Shown here: positions 53,056-64,000 of the stretch, piece by piece | Layout: each line of letters opens with the position of its first letter | How positions within the stretch are numbered: the first letter of the stretch is position 1 | Source: Thermoplasmatota archaeon | Lineage (GTDB): Archaea; Thermoplasmatota; E2; DHVEG-1; B18-G2 | DNA: 64,000 nt | NCBI GenBank assembly: GCA_029259115.1 | Contig: JAPDJO010000028.1 | Location: forward strand, 1-64,000 | Reading direction: 5' to 3' | Notes under the pieces: generated by a model | Seen by the model: the letters and a program-made list of their open reading frames with translations, nothing else | The model's database searches: none | What the model was told of the DNA's origin: nothing | Position numbers and translations under genes: made by a program

Positions 53056-53579
53056 TATTTCATGATATCGAGCATCGCTACCCTTTCCAAAATCAGATCT
53101 ACATATTTATCTTTGTCCACGGTATCTAACTCTTCTTCGGTAAAGCCAAATCTCTTCAATTTTTCTCTATTTACATTTATCACATCCTCATTTATTTTCA
53201 TACCGAGACTTTTAACTATACTTTCAGCATTCTCTTCAGAAATTTTTCCGCTCAAGTCTTTAAAGTCTCTGGAATCCAGAAATATAAAAACAAATCTCTG
53301 GCTCTCTTCCCTTATACCTATCTTGTCTATCGCATCCTTTACTTGACGTTCCCCAGCCATATACAATAAAAGTTCCATAGATAACTTTCTCATGCTGTTC
53401 CTATTTTCTTTAAAGGCTCTGATTGCATGATGACATGCAGATATCACATGTTCTTTCCCACATACAAGATCAGCATCCACTACCTGAATCTCTATCCCTT
53501 TATCTTCTGATATTTTCCTTACTTCTTCTATGAATCTTTCAATATCCTCTATCTTTCCCTCCGCACCAACCAGTATCAT
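53055..53579 (-). CDS. cgi121: KEOPS subunit Cgi121
   Basis: VDADLVCGKEHVISACHHAIRAF...SMELLLYMAGERQVKDAIDKIGI. Confidence 0.9.
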   Translation of the reverse strand: MILVGAEGKIEDIERFIEEVRKISEDKGIEIQVVDADLVCGKEHVISACHHAIRAFKENRNSMRKLSMELLLYMAGERQVKDAIDKIGIREESQRFVFIFLDSRDFKDLSGKISEENAESIVKSLGMKINEDVINVNREKLKRFGFTEEELDTVDKDKYVDLILERVAMLDIMK

Positions 53580-55729
53580 TCTAAACTCACCATCTTATTA
53601 TCTATTTCTCCGATTTGCTTCTTTATAGATAGTGCTATCTTTTTACCTATCGAAGGTATAGATGCTAGCCTCTCTAAAGGTACTCCTCTTAAAGAGTTTA
53701 TTGTTTTGAATCCTGCTTTATAAAGGGCTCTCGCTCTCACTCTACCTATGCCTCTCAATTTAACTAGATCGAGGAGCTCTTTTTTACAACCATATTTAAC
53801 CCTCAGCAGAAGATTATTGAGATCTCTAACTAGATCAAATCTGTATATTCTCGCTAATTCTCTCATTGAATAGAGAAGCCACTCAGCTGTTTCTATTATA
53901 TTTCTTATATCTCCAGGTCCGACTCCATATCTAGAACATATCTCTGCTTCAGGGACCTCTTCTATCCAATCTTGTAATAGATGGGCTGTCTTCAAACTAG
54001 ATAGAAATATCTCATAATCATCACTATAAATGGGAGGTATATTTACAAGTATGTGTTTCTTTATCATTTCTAATCTTTCTTCTATCCATACATCGTCTCC
54101 TCTTAGATACAAAGATTTCATGTCAGGGGTATAGCATATAGCTTGAAGATAAGATATTTCTGGCTCTCCATCTGGAGATGCTCTCTCTATGGCTCTCTTG
54201 ATATGCAGAGCTGTAAGAGGATCGAGATAGAGTTTGGAAGTCTTTTCTCCAAGTAATGTAGCTTTCAATCTTCCATCAAAATCCTCTATGAAATTGTTAT
54301 CTTCTAAAAATCTCAAAACATCCTCGACAACATCTTCAAGCAAGCTTATATCAGACTGATAAGCATAGAATGTCGATGAAAAGAAATCAAATAAACTTTC
54401 TCTATCCGGCGTAAAACCTGATGCAATAGATGATAACACATGAAATCTAAGCATAGGCTCTGATCCAAGTTTTGAATACACCGGTTCAGGCTCTCCAAAT
54501 ATATAATTATCTATTATCCTCTTCCTTTGCTCTTTATCCTTCGCTATAGTTATTGCCTCTCCTTCTTTATCATACCTCGGTCTCCCGGCTCTTCCTGCCT
54601 GCTGCTTATATTCTAGAACAGGTATCGGATACATACCTATACCAAACTCATACCTCCACAGATCCCTAATTATCACTCTCCTTGCCGGAATGTTAACACC
54701 AGCAGCAAGTGTTGGCGTAGCAACTATGCATTTTATCAACCTCTCCCTAAATGCGTTTTCAATGATCTTTCTACTCTCGCTAGATAATCCAGCGTGATGA
54801 AAGGCTGTTCCATCTCCAACGCAGTTTGAGAGATCTTGATCTAGGGATGTCGTCTCTTCTGGCATGGAAAGGATCTCCTCAGATAATCCCTTTAGTCTTT
54901 CCACCTCTTCCTCTTTCAAGTGTTTTTTTACTATCGATCTTAGCTTCTTTGCAAGACTTGCACTTGATTTCCTTGTATTTACAAAGATTAAAACTTGCCC
55001 TCCATCCTCTAGGCAATCGCTAACGAGAGCAGATATCGGATCTGGCTTTGTACCTACATCTTTCACTGAGCCATCAGAAAACTCGATCACTCCTCTGTAA
55101 TAAACACCTTCCTTTAACTTGACTGGTCTCCACTCAGACTTTATAAGCCTAGCATTAAGCCATCCCGCAATGTCCTCTGCATTTCTTATTGTAGCTGATA
55201 AAGCAATAACCTGCATATTTGGGTTTATCTTTTTTAGTCTGGAGATTACAACTTCTAAAGTCGGACCTCTTCCAGGATCATTGAGCAAGTGAATCTCATC
55301 TGCAACAACTATAGATATACTCGATAACCATCTCGAGCCATGTCTTATCAGAGAATCTGCTTTCTCTGAGGTACACACTATTATGTCATACCTAGCTAAT
55401 TTAGGGTCTGATCTCGTTAGGTCTCCCGTAGATATAGCTACCTTCAGGCCTAACTTTCTAAACTTAAGAAGATCCTCATACTTCTCTCGAGCTAAAGCTT
55501 TCAGAGGGACTATATACAGAGCTTTGCCTCCTTCTTTTAACAATTTATTAACTATCCCGAGATAAGCAACCAAGCTTTTACCGCCAGCCGTAGGTACAGA
55601 CAAAACAAGATCCTCTCCAGCTAAAGCAAGAGGTATTGCCTCTTTCTGAGGAGGATATAAACTATCTATACCATCTTCTCTTAGGATCTCTATAACTCTT
55701 CTATCTAGGTCACTAAGTTCTCGATCCAT
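53576..55729 (-). CDS. hel308: Hel308/Ski2-like DNA helicase
   Basis: PTAGGKSLVAYL, ADEIHLL, ALSATIRNAEDIAGWL, QQAGRAGRPRYD, C-terminal HhH. Confidence 0.94.
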   Translation of the reverse strand: MDRELSDLDRRVIEILREDGIDSLYPPQKEAIPLALAGEDLVLSVPTAGGKSLVAYLGIVNKLLKEGGKALYIVPLKALAREKYEDLLKFRKLGLKVAISTGDLTRSDPKLARYDIIVCTSEKADSLIRHGSRWLSSISIVVADEIHLLNDPGRGPTLEVVISRLKKINPNMQVIALSATIRNAEDIAGWLNARLIKSEWRPVKLKEGVYYRGVIEFSDGSVKDVGTKPDPISALVSDCLEDGGQVLIFVNTRKSSASLAKKLRSIVKKHLKEEEVERLKGLSEEILSMPEETTSLDQDLSNCVGDGTAFHHAGLSSESRKIIENAFRERLIKCIVATPTLAAGVNIPARRVIIRDLWRYEFGIGMYPIPVLEYKQQAGRAGRPRYDKEGEAITIAKDKEQRKRIIDNYIFGEPEPVYSKLGSEPMLRFHVLSSIASGFTPDRESLFDFFSSTFYAYQSDISLLEDVVEDVLRFLEDNNFIEDFDGRLKATLLGEKTSKLYLDPLTALHIKRAIERASPDGEPEISYLQAICYTPDMKSLYLRGDDVWIEERLEMIKKHILVNIPPIYSDDYEIFLSSLKTAHLLQDWIEEVPEAEICSRYGVGPGDIRNIIETAEWLLYSMRELARIYRFDLVRDLNNLLLRVKYGCKKELLDLVKLRGIGRVRARALYKAGFKTINSLRGVPLERLASIPSIGKKIALSIKKQIGEIDNKMVSLE

Positions 55730-55799
55730 CTTTCAGTAAGCTTAAAGATGCAATCTAATGAAAAACCTTATGCATACCTTTTCTATTTACATCTTTGCT

Positions 55800-56114
55800 A
55801 TGGGGCGTAGACAGACTCTGATGGAGAAGTTTAGGCAGCAGATGAAGGCATACAAGAAGAAAAAGATGAAAGTAGATAATACTCCTTATCTACCACCAGA
55901 TGGAGTGGTTTATATTATGGATTCCCTAAACCCAGAGAAACCAATAAGAGCTGTTGTACTTAAAACAAAGGTTAAACAGAGGAGGAAAATTATAGAGAGT
56001 ATAGCATGTCCAGTCTGCGGAAATCCGATGGAATGGGACGATAAGTGGGAAGGTTTTGTATGCGAAAAGCATGGAAAAAGAGCGATTTATGAGATAGTCC
56101 AACCAAAAAGTTAA
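55800..56114 (+). CDS. Conserved hypothetical with C-terminal zinc ribbon
   Basis: MGRRQTLMEKFRQQ...CPVCGNPMEWDDKWEGFVCEKHGKRAIYEIV. Confidence 0.7.
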   Translation: MGRRQTLMEKFRQQMKAYKKKKMKVDNTPYLPPDGVVYIMDSLNPEKPIRAVVLKTKVKQRRKIIESIACPVCGNPMEWDDKWEGFVCEKHGKRAIYEIVQPKS

Positions 56115-56150
56115 ACTAAGGGATAGAAGATTAAGCCCTAGGTGAATCTC

Positions 56151-56411
56151 ATGGTCGAAGAAAAGGTTGGAGTTGTTGAGCATTTTTTCACAAAGATAAG
56201 CGTTGCAGCGATAAAGATAACAGATGGAGAGCTGAAGATAGGGGATACTATCCATATAGTAGGAGCAACTACCGATTTTAAACAGAAAGTAGAGAGTATG
56301 CAGATAAATAAGCAGCCCGTAGAGATCGCAAAACCTGGAGATGAAGTCGGGATAAAAGTCATAGATAGAGTTAGAGAGAATGATGTAGTCTATAAGGTTG
56401 TAGGTGAGTAA
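56151..56411 (+). CDS. Stand-alone EF-Tu domain 2-like translation factor fold protein
   Basis: [65 protein letters not shown]. Confidence 0.85.
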   Translation: MVEEKVGVVEHFFTKISVAAIKITDGELKIGDTIHIVGATTDFKQKVESMQINKQPVEIAKPGDEVGIKVIDRVRENDVVYKVVGE

Positions 56412-56796
56412 GATGAAAGAGGTAGCAGAGGTTAGAGAGCTCAGAGTGAATAGATATATAATCATAGACAACGAGCCTTGTAAAATAGTCAGCATAACAA
56501 CTTCCAAGCCTGGAAAACACGGGGATGCAAAGGCAAGGATAGAAGCGATAGGAGTCTTTGACAACCAGAAGAGAAGCGTGGTATATCCTGTCAAACACAA
56601 GGTTCAAATACCAATAATAGACAAAAGAGTTGCTCAGGTTATATCCGTCTCTGGAGACGTTGCTCAACTTATGGATATGGAAACTTATGAGACTTTCGAG
56701 TTGGAGATACCAGAAGAGTTCAAAGGGAAATTAGAGGTCGGAAAAGAAATACAATATATAGAGGCTTTAGGAAAAAGAAAGATAATGAGAGCTTAA
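56404..56796 (+). CDS. Translation initiation factor aIF5A
   Basis: [38 protein letters not shown]; hypusination loop KPGKHG. Confidence 0.97.
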   Translation: MSKMKEVAEVRELRVNRYIIIDNEPCKIVSITTSKPGKHGDAKARIEAIGVFDNQKRSVVYPVKHKVQIPIIDKRVAQVISVSGDVAQLMDMETYETFELEIPEEFKGKLEVGKEIQYIEALGKRKIMRA

Positions 56797-59700
56797 CTGC
56801 TCTCTTCTTTTTCTAGTTTGAAGTTTAGCTTTTTCGATTTTCCTGGTTTTATTATAACGTTGTACTCTGTAACACATGTATAGCCCTCTGCACTTGCTGT
56901 CACTGTATAATTGCCAGGTGGAAGTTCCATAGAATACTTACCTCTAAATGATGTATTTACTGAGAAATGTTCTCCAGTATCGTTGTTTACTGCTTCTACC
57001 GTCGCACCCCTTATACCTCTAAATAGGAGTTTTGATTTTTTCAATACTCTTCCATATAGTGTTCCCATTCTATCTAGACCAACGTTTTTCTTTGTTACCT
57101 CACTTGCATTTACCGTAACCTCTACGATCTTTGTCACATATCCTTTCTTCTCAAATTTGAGATGGTATGTGCCGGGTGCAAGTTTTATGCAATACTTACC
57201 TTTCGATAAGATTCTCTTGGTCGTATATGTTTCGTTTGTTTCAATAACCGTTATCTTTACCCCGCCTATACCCTTTTTCAAAAGTGTACCGCTATCATAT
57301 ACCTTTCCCTTGACTACCCCTGTTTCTTCAGTCTTGTTTCTCTTGAGAGCCAAATTGAATATAAGGACATCCATGGAGGCATTTGCGGTTCTTGTTGGAA
57401 GACCATCGAAATCATCGTAAGCTATAACCTCTATGTGATGTTTGCAGAATGCTCTCTCGTTCCAAGTGTAGTTGAAGGGTTCCTCATCAACAATTCCTTT
57501 ACTTTCATCGTCGATTATAAACTCTACAGATGTCTCTCCATACGCATTTTCAATATCTGCACTTATTGTGATTGGACCTATGATTATTGTTAGATTGAAT
57601 GGTATGGAGATGATCTTTCTGTCTTTGAAGTAAATTGCACCTACTTCTGGTTTTGTGATATTGACTTTAAGTTTCTCCAGCGGATGTATTGTGACATACT
57701 TATGCGTAGTCACATCATTACCCTTGCTATCCACAACAGTAAGCGTTACTTCGAAGGTTTCAGCAGACAAATAGGTGTGCGTTACCTGAGTGCCCTCAGC
57801 TGTGTATCCATCTCCGAAGTCCCATGAGAGCGTGTATGGTGGATAACCCCCACTTATATTTCCTTTGAATGTTAACTCTTCCCCAACCATTCCTTCTGTT
57901 GGCCCATCAATCTCTGCAGAAAGAGGTTCCGGTAGTATAATCTTACACCTTGCGTCTGCCTGCTCGGGTGCTGTTTCGATATTTCCAGCGTTATCAACAG
58001 CTACTGAGTAGAATTCATAGTATCCGCTATTCGATGTACTGAATGACCATTCTCCCTCTTTCCAATCTGTCCATGTCTCATTATCAGCGGAATATCTATA
58101 GTAGAGCTTAACTTCCGCAATTCCACTTCTATCATCTGACGCTGCATAGCTCAAAACTATTGGCACCTCGTCTCTCTCGTATGGCACAATTGGATCTACC
58201 GTTGACTCTGGTGGAACAGTATCTATAACTGCTGATGCCTCTTCTGCATAGGCCTTATCCTCTCTATTGCCAACCGCATCATACGCTATGGAACAGAATT
58301 TATAGTCTCCGTCCGCTCCAAAGAATTCCCAGGACCATCCATCGCTTCCATCTGTATCACCTCCGAAGAGCTGCCACTCTGACCAGTTTTCGCCATCTGT
58401 ACTGTGCGAGTAATAAAGCTCCACCCTTGCAACATAGGTTTCATCATCACTTGCTGTTGCTGTAATTGTGAATGGACTATTGTGCCAGTATGGATCTATT
58501 TCATTTACATGAGACCTAGGCGGATATCCATCGTTCCTTATGCAGAATCTTGCGCTATCATTGCGTTCTATCTCTTGACAACCTACATAATATATGAGAT
58601 AGGCTGTATTATTATAGCATCCATAACAGTTAACTCCTGTGAATCTTACGGTAAATTCTATGTAGAATTTTTCACCTGCCTTGACACTGATATAACTCCA
58701 CACCAATTCATTTTCATTTATCGTAGGTTCGGGTGTTCCAGATACGAATTCAAGATTATCTATAAGTGGATCCACAACAGTTATATCACTGACATCTCTC
58801 TCTCCGACATTATCTATAGTTATATTGAATGTTATCTCATCTCCATAGAATACATAAGCAGAGTCTTCCCATTCTCCAGTTCCAGGATCTCTTATTTTCT
58901 TTTCAATCTGTACATCTGGACATGGAATCTCTATCGTGGCATTGTCGCTTCCTTCCAGATGCATTCCACTGCACTCATCCCCAGTAACTATGACAACATT
59001 TTCGAAGATTCCACAGTCGGCATCTTCATTCACAGTTGCGTTAAAGTACAAGGTGAGTGTACCACCATCTGGTATTCTGAATATGTCATCAAGATTCCAT
59101 GTTAGTGTATGGCCAGATATAGTCGGTTCGATATCTCCAGTATAGTACTCGTCCCAATCACTCCAGTCTCCTTCAAATGAGGTTGAATTCTCGATATAAG
59201 TGAGCACTGATGGGAGTTCATCTACAATCGTTATATTATGGAACACATAGTTTAATGGATCAAGTGGATTGCCATGATAAGTTATATCGATACGGAACTC
59301 AACGATACCTCCAGAAGTTTTTACCTTATCACTCCATTCTCCTCTTGGACAGAACTTCCTGACTCTCTTGTTAACTTCTATATAGGGTTCATAGAGTGTT
59401 ATGTTAACGCTGTCGGTAGCATTTACTCCTTGATCGGCCGTTGCTTTTACAACGTTCTTTCCTGTTCCGCCAGATAAAGGCGTAGCAGAGAATGTTATTA
59501 CGAGAGAGAAGTTCTTTGGAAGGTCGTCGCTCCAGTTTATGTATGAATCGTTTGCGTAAGTTGGTGCAATGTTGCTATCATGATTGTATTTCAAGAACGG
59601 AGGTAAGAAGTCCTCAAGAACACCTGTCAGGTCTATATCTCCGGTGTTTGTGAGATTTATCTTGAAGTATATCTTGTTGTCACCATTTATTATGTGAGGC

Positions 59701-60767
59701 AAATATTCCTCTAAACTCTTTGTCCAATTTTCTCCATCTAGAGACACCCATTTCTGCAGAGATATATTTGGATGACATATAGCATCTACTTCTGCTGTAT
59801 CGTTTACAGCAAGTGTATCACAACCATGCTTTGCAGTTACATTTACTAAGTTTTCAAAAGTTCCACATTCATCAACAGTAGCGTTGAAAACTATCTCCAT
59901 TGGAAAATCGCTATATGATAGGTCATTAAAGTACCATATAAGTTGATTTCCAGATTGCTCTGATACCTCTGGATCTGCGGTTCCGTCAACATAGCTTAGT
60001 CCGGATGGTAGTGTGTCAACTACTGTAACATTATCGAATCCTGTACCTCCTGTATTCGTAACGATTATCTTGAATGTAATCTCGCTACCTATGGATGTCT
60101 CAACAGAGTTACTATACTCTCCGCAACCGACTTTTACAAGCTTTTCAACTTCGATTCCTGGCGTAGGTTGCGGAACAGTCACATTAGCGATGGCTTCGCC
60201 ATGAACATCTTTCCCACTACAGTGATACGCATCTATGGTAACCCTGTTCGTGAGATTTCCATATCCGGTAACATTGGCCTCAAAATCTATGTAGAGATGA
60301 CCGGTTTCCTCTATGAATATACAAATACTATCCGGACTATTATCAAAATAGAGATCCCAAGTTAAGTTGTTCCCATCGATAGCTGGATCTTCCGTTACAT
60401 TACCTGTGATATAAATTGGCTCACCGGACATATTTTTCACGATAGAAATATTGTCGCCATGTATTATTGTGCTCCCCTTGACATACTCCATACCATCAGG
60501 GAGTTTGTCTTTTATAAGGATTCCATATATGCTTGTTTCATTTGGTAAATTCTGTTCAGGATGATATATAGATATCCTAAACTTAACAGTGTCTCCAATA
60601 TGTGCGGTTATTTCATCTACCCATTCGCTGCCATTCCATACCTTTTTATCTACCTGCATCTTCGTTGAATCTGAATTGTGGAGATTTAATGGTTTTACTA
60701 TTGTAGTGAAGTTTGCAGCTATCAGTATTCCTACTAACAAAACTATTGTACCTACGCTTCTTCTCAT
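56793..60767 (-). CDS. Giant secreted surface protein with DUF11 repeats, PKD domain and carboxypeptidase-regulatory repeats
   Basis: Repeated (F/D)[58 protein letters not shown]-terminal [21 protein letters not shown] repeats. Confidence 0.85.
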   Translation of the reverse strand: MRRSVGTIVLLVGILIAANFTTIVKPLNLHNSDSTKMQVDKKVWNGSEWVDEITAHIGDTVKFRISIYHPEQNLPNETSIYGILIKDKLPDGMEYVKGSTIIHGDNISIVKNMSGEPIYITGNVTEDPAIDGNNLTWDLYFDNSPDSICIFIEETGHLYIDFEANVTGYGNLTNRVTIDAYHCSGKDVHGEAIANVTVPQPTPGIEVEKLVKVGCGEYSNSVETSIGSEITFKIIVTNTGGTGFDNVTVVDTLPSGLSYVDGTADPEVSEQSGNQLIWYFNDLSYSDFPMEIVFNATVDECGTFENLVNVTAKHGCDTLAVNDTAEVDAICHPNISLQKWVSLDGENWTKSLEEYLPHIINGDNKIYFKINLTNTGDIDLTGVLEDFLPPFLKYNHDSNIAPTYANDSYINWSDDLPKNFSLVITFSATPLSGGTGKNVVKATADQGVNATDSVNITLYEPYIEVNKRVRKFCPRGEWSDKVKTSGGIVEFRIDITYHGNPLDPLNYVFHNITIVDELPSVLTYIENSTSFEGDWSDWDEYYTGDIEPTISGHTLTWNLDDIFRIPDGGTLTLYFNATVNEDADCGIFENVVIVTGDECSGMHLEGSDNATIEIPCPDVQIEKKIRDPGTGEWEDSAYVFYGDEITFNITIDNVGERDVSDITVVDPLIDNLEFVSGTPEPTINENELVWSYISVKAGEKFYIEFTVRFTGVNCYGCYNNTAYLIYYVGCQEIERNDSARFCIRNDGYPPRSHVNEIDPYWHNSPFTITATASDDETYVARVELYYSHSTDGENWSEWQLFGGDTDGSDGWSWEFFGADGDYKFCSIAYDAVGNREDKAYAEEASAVIDTVPPESTVDPIVPYERDEVPIVLSYAASDDRSGIAEVKLYYRYSADNETWTDWKEGEWSFSTSNSGYYEFYSVAVDNAGNIETAPEQADARCKIILPEPLSAEIDGPTEGMVGEELTFKGNISGGYPPYTLSWDFGDGYTAEGTQVTHTYLSAETFEVTLTVVDSKGNDVTTHKYVTIHPLEKLKVNITKPEVGAIYFKDRKIISIPFNLTIIIGPITISADIENAYGETSVEFIIDDESKGIVDEEPFNYTWNERAFCKHHIEVIAYDDFDGLPTRTANASMDVLIFNLALKRNKTEETGVVKGKVYDSGTLLKKGIGGVKITVIETNETYTTKRILSKGKYCIKLAPGTYHLKFEKKGYVTKIVEVTVNASEVTKKNVGLDRMGTLYGRVLKKSKLLFRGIRGATVEAVNNDTGEHFSVNTSFRGKYSMELPPGNYTVTASAEGYTCVTEYNVIIKPGKSKKLNFKLEKEESS

Positions 60768-60849
60768 ACCGCATTACCTCCAAACCTTTCTAACAACATT
60801 ATCTTCTAACAGTATTTTAATTTATCGGTATATATATTTTTCTGTACAA

Positions 60850-61251
60850 TCATTGATTATGTTTGCGCTCCAAAATTCTATCTATCCTTGCCTTCAACTC
60901 CTCTATTTCAAAAGGTTTTTCAATAAAATCTTCTCCAAGAAAGCTGCCTATCTCTTTTGCCTTTTGATCGGTTCTAGCTGTCAGAAAGATTATGGGTATA
61001 TCTTTCCACTCTATTCTCTCTTTAATTCTGTTATATACTTCCCAGCCACTCATTTTAGGGAGCATTATGTCCAACACAATCAAATCAGGTTTTATCTTTT
61101 CTCTTATGAGTAATCTCAAACAGTCCTCTCCACTCTCCACAGGTATAACCTCAATATCGCTGTCTAGGGCTTTTAAACCTTCTTTTATTGATGTAAGTAT
61201 ATCTGGATTATCATCAACCACCAATATTCTCTTCTTCCTCATTATTATCAC
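60850..61251 (-). CDS. Response regulator receiver (CheY-like), no output domain
   Basis: ILVVDDNPDILTSIKEGL...PDLIVLDIMLPKMSGWEVY...PIIFLTARTDQKAK. Confidence 0.94.
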   Translation of the reverse strand: MIIMRKKRILVVDDNPDILTSIKEGLKALDSDIEVIPVESGEDCLRLLIREKIKPDLIVLDIMLPKMSGWEVYNRIKERIEWKDIPIIFLTARTDQKAKEIGSFLGEDFIEKPFEIEELKARIDRILERKHNQ

Positions 61252-63013
61252 CTATAGGTAATGTAAAATATATACTTGTACCTTTCCCCAATCCCTCACT
61301 CTCAGCCCATATCCTACCCCCATGCTTTTCGACTATCCTTTTGCATATAGTTAGACCAAGACCTGAGCTTTCAACGTTATGCCTTGATTCATCTACCTTA
61401 TAGAACTCATCGAATATCCTATATTTTTGATCACCCTCAAGACCCATTCCATTATCCTTTACTTCTATTATTACCTCGTTACCATTTGGTTTAGCAAGGA
61501 ATTCTATTTTTCCGCCTTCCGGCGTGTACTTGATTGAATTGGAAATCAGGTTTGTAAAAACTTCCTTTAATCTGAGTCTATCAGCTTTTACAAAAATATC
61601 TTTATCTACTCTGTTTATAGATTTTATATTTTTTTTCTTTATAATGTGTTCATTGTCCCTTATGCTCTCATCAACAATGTCACTGAGTCTTACATCTTTG
61701 ATACTAAATTTCACATTTGGCATGTTAAGTTTCGCTAGATTTAAGGTATCAACGACCAAGTTCTTCATATACCTTGCATTTCTTAGAGATATATCGATCA
61801 ATCTTTTAGTGTCTTCATCATGTACTCTTTCTCTTACAAGGGGTAGAAGTGAGAGTATGGGGGTTAGTGGCGTTTTAAGATCGTGGCCAAGTTGACTGAT
61901 AAATTCATCCTTTTGCTTCAGGAGTTCCTCGATTTCCTCTGTTCTTCTTTTTACTTCCTTTTCCAGATTCTTGTTGAGTCTTTTTAGCTCCATCTCATAA
62001 CTCTTAATATCAGTAACATCTCTGATAACCATCATTTTTCCTATTTTCTCTCCCTTCCTATCCCGAAGTGTAGTTGTACTAACCTCATAGAATCGGTTTG
62101 ATTTTTTGCACGTCTTTCTACCATCTTCCTTATACAGAAAGTCAAGGATCTTACCACAATCAACAAGAATCTCAAAAGCTTTCTTTCCAATAGCTTCGTC
62201 TCTTTTTAGTGACAGTAGTTTTTCGGCAGATCTATTGAGATCTATGACCCTATTTTCCTCGTCAAAAACGATTACTGCATCTCTCATTCCCTCTATTATC
62301 TCATTTCTTGCAATTGGAATGATATGCATCAGTTTTAACCTATATATACCCAAGAATAGGAGAAATACAGATATAGAAAAAGATATTGGAGTGAAGTCGA
62401 ATGTGAACACTCTAGATAAATATATTATATTCGATATTATTGGAATGATTGCAGCAGATGCCAATAAAACAGCTTTCTTTCTATGTATTTCGGGATAAAA
62501 GAAGGACTCTTGGAGCAAGGATAGACTGCCCGCTATAAAGATGATGTAGGAATAAATCGCATGAATCCAGAACCAATAACCATAGCTGGGAGTTAGAATC
62601 TCTAGATCTCCTATCTTGGAGAATTTTATACTCTGCCATATAAGGTGATGAAATTCATTTGTGAATACAAGTAACAAAGTTATTATCGGAATCAAGAAGA
62701 ATAGGATCACAAAGAACGGTTTTAGGTTCCTTTTAAACTTTCTCGTGTATGTAAATGAGAATAAAAACCAGAAGACCGGTAAAATAACAATACCAATGTA
62801 CTCTATCTTAGCTGCAAGTATTTTCAGATTGCAATCTGGTAAGGTCATCTCAAATAAATATCCGAGAGACCATATAGAAATGGAAATCAAGATGAGAAAA
62901 AAGTATATTGTTGGTCTATCTTTTTTGCGGCGCCATATGACATAGAGTATCGATATAGTGAATAGGAAGCCCATTGATGTAGAGGCTATAGATATAACAT
63001 CTGTTGCGAGCAT
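61214..63013 (-). CDS. Histidine kinase with N-terminal 7TM, PAS, HisKA and HATPase domains
   Basis: Multiple N-terminal TM helices, AVIVFDEENRVIDLN PAS, LGHDLKTPLTPILS, NLISNSIKYTPEGG, VKDNGMGL, SSGLGLTICKRIVEKHGG. Confidence 0.94.
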   Translation of the reverse strand: MLATDVISIASTSMGFLFTISILYVIWRRKKDRPTIYFFLILISISIWSLGYLFEMTLPDCNLKILAAKIEYIGIVILPVFWFLFSFTYTRKFKRNLKPFFVILFFLIPIITLLLVFTNEFHHLIWQSIKFSKIGDLEILTPSYGYWFWIHAIYSYIIFIAGSLSLLQESFFYPEIHRKKAVLLASAAIIPIISNIIYLSRVFTFDFTPISFSISVFLLFLGIYRLKLMHIIPIARNEIIEGMRDAVIVFDEENRVIDLNRSAEKLLSLKRDEAIGKKAFEILVDCGKILDFLYKEDGRKTCKKSNRFYEVSTTTLRDRKGEKIGKMMVIRDVTDIKSYEMELKRLNKNLEKEVKRRTEEIEELLKQKDEFISQLGHDLKTPLTPILSLLPLVRERVHDEDTKRLIDISLRNARYMKNLVVDTLNLAKLNMPNVKFSIKDVRLSDIVDESIRDNEHIIKKKNIKSINRVDKDIFVKADRLRLKEVFTNLISNSIKYTPEGGKIEFLAKPNGNEVIIEVKDNGMGLEGDQKYRIFDEFYKVDESRHNVESSGLGLTICKRIVEKHGGRIWAESEGLGKGTSIYFTLPIGDNNEEEENIGG

Positions 63014-63030
63014 ACCCCTCCACGTGAAGA

Positions 63031-63040
63031 GTGCATCCCA
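63031..63040 (-). promoter_or_regulatory. Leader motif TGGGATGCAC upstream of histidine kinase gene
   Basis: rc of gtgcatccca, about 18 nt upstream of the predicted start. Confidence 0.4.
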
Positions 63041-63068
63041 AAAGTGAATGCCTTAAGAATTTAAAAAA

Positions 63069-63197
63069 TTAACTTACATAATAAGAGAGCCATTCCTCCT
63101 CTTCAAATCCTGTCTCTTCCTTTACCTCTTCAACTTTTTCTTCTGCATTCTCTTCGCTACTTTTTTCAAATAGTTTTCGTAGTCTTTCAAATACCAT
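63069..63197 (-). CDS. Small acidic ORF (42 aa), MVFERLRKLFEKSSEENAEEKVEEVKEETGFEEEEWLSYYVS
   Basis: Hand-translated, biased E/K composition typical of real proteins; absent from ORF track due to length. Confidence 0.55.
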   Translation of the reverse strand: MVFERLRKLFEKSSEENAEEKVEEVKEETGFEEEEWLSYYVS

Positions 63198-63302
63198 TCA
63201 TTGAATATTATGAAATAAATAATATATTAATTTTGTCAATTTTTGACTCGCCTTTCAGCTTTACAAAACCATTATATAAAAATTTTCCATATCTGGTGAG
63301 AG

Positions 63303-64000
63303 ATGAAGACAGAGTACAATTACAAGGAAATAGAAGAAAAGTGGCAAAAAAATTGGTTTGAAAAAAAGATATATGAAGCTAAGAGAGATGAGAAGAAAAA
63401 GAGCTTTTTCATTCATTTTGCGTATCCCGGGATATCTGGATATTTACATGTTGGTCATATGAGAGGTTTCACCTATGCTGACATAATCGCAAGATATAAA
63501 AGGATGAAAGGATACAACGTGATCTTCCCAGCAGGGTTCCATGCTTCTGGTTTGCCATCTGTAGCTTTTGCCAAGAAGGTGGAAAGGAGGGATCCTGACA
63601 CTATAAAAATTTTGAAAGAGAATGGTTGCTCTGATGATGTTATTGAGAAATTAAAAGATCCTTTATACGTGGTCAAATTTTTTAGCGAGATATATGTCGA
63701 GGAATATTGGAAAAAGTTTGGATTCCTTATAGATTATTCAAGATTAACAGATACAATATCTGAGGGTTATAAGAAATTTATAACATGGCAATTCTTGAAA
63801 CTAAAAGAAAAAGGGCTCCTAACTCAAAAATCCCACTTTGCACCTTTCTGTCCGAACTGCGGACCAGTAGCTGTAGACAAGTCAGAGACAGACATATCTA
63901 AAGGTGGAAATGCAGAGATTTTAGAGTTTACTGTAATAAAGTTTAGATGGAAAGATGAAGAGACAATCCTTCCCGCCGCAACCCTCAGACCAGAAACAAT
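63303..64000 (+). CDS. leuS: Leucyl-tRNA synthetase, archaeal type (partial, 3' end beyond window)
   Basis: Hand-translated: MKTEYNYKEIEEKWQKNWFEKKIYEAKRDEKKKSFFIHFAYPGISGYLHVGHMRGFTYADIIARYKRMKGYNVIFPAGFHASGLP; open to the edge. Confidence 0.95.
   Translation, partial: MKTEYNYKEIEEKWQKNWFEKKIYEAKRDEKKKSFFIHFAYPGISGYLHVGHMRGFTYADIIARYKRMKGYNVIFPAGFHASGLPSVAFAKKVERRDPDTIKILKENGCSDDVIEKLKDPLYVVKFFSEIYVEEYWKKFGFLIDYSRLTDTISEGYKKFITWQFLKLKEKGLLTQKSHFAPFCPNCGPVAVDKSETDISKGGNAEILEFTVIKFRWKDEETILPAATLRPET

Noticed and set aside
58404-59105. 233-aa plus ORF
   Set aside because: Antisense shadow of the DUF11 repeat surface protein; no RBS or known motif.

Overview
AT-rich archaeal chromosomal window, densely coded, most likely euryarchaeal (possibly Thermoplasmatota/DHVE2-like; taxonomy is inference only). 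Evidence for Archaea: KEOPS (Kae1, Bud32, Cgi121), Hel308, aIF5A, eL40, archaeal-type ProS/PheS/LeuS, archaemetzincin, RtcA and TATA-box promoters. It carries about 50 credible protein genes, 5 tRNAs (Arg-TCG, Gln-TTG, Glu-TTC, Phe-GAA, Arg-GCG), SMC-ScpA-ScpB, PiT/PhoU-like genes, a group-3b-like NiFe hydrogenase operon with a fused beta-gamma subunit, a two-component pair and several very large secreted repeat proteins. Main points of interest: (1) a tightly overlapping operon of an HhH + MCM-like AAA+ ATPase, archaemetzincin, methyltransferase and radical SAM protein; (2) a GC-rich stem-loop at 47041-47106 with a C/U-rich loop carrying anti-SD-like CCTCC motifs, a candidate ncRNA; (3) an SMC gene whose conserved N-terminus has no ATG/GTG/TTG start and sits behind an in-frame TAG; (4) a 10-12 nt leader motif TGGGATGCAC(TC) upstream of three minus-strand genes; (5) a 35-aa small ORF with strong SD, hairpin terminator and a 19-nt palindromic operator; (6) a perfect 127-bp repeat starting at base 1, suspicious as a k=127 assembly junction. 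Several genes below the 60-aa cutoff, including eL40, are absent from the ORF track.
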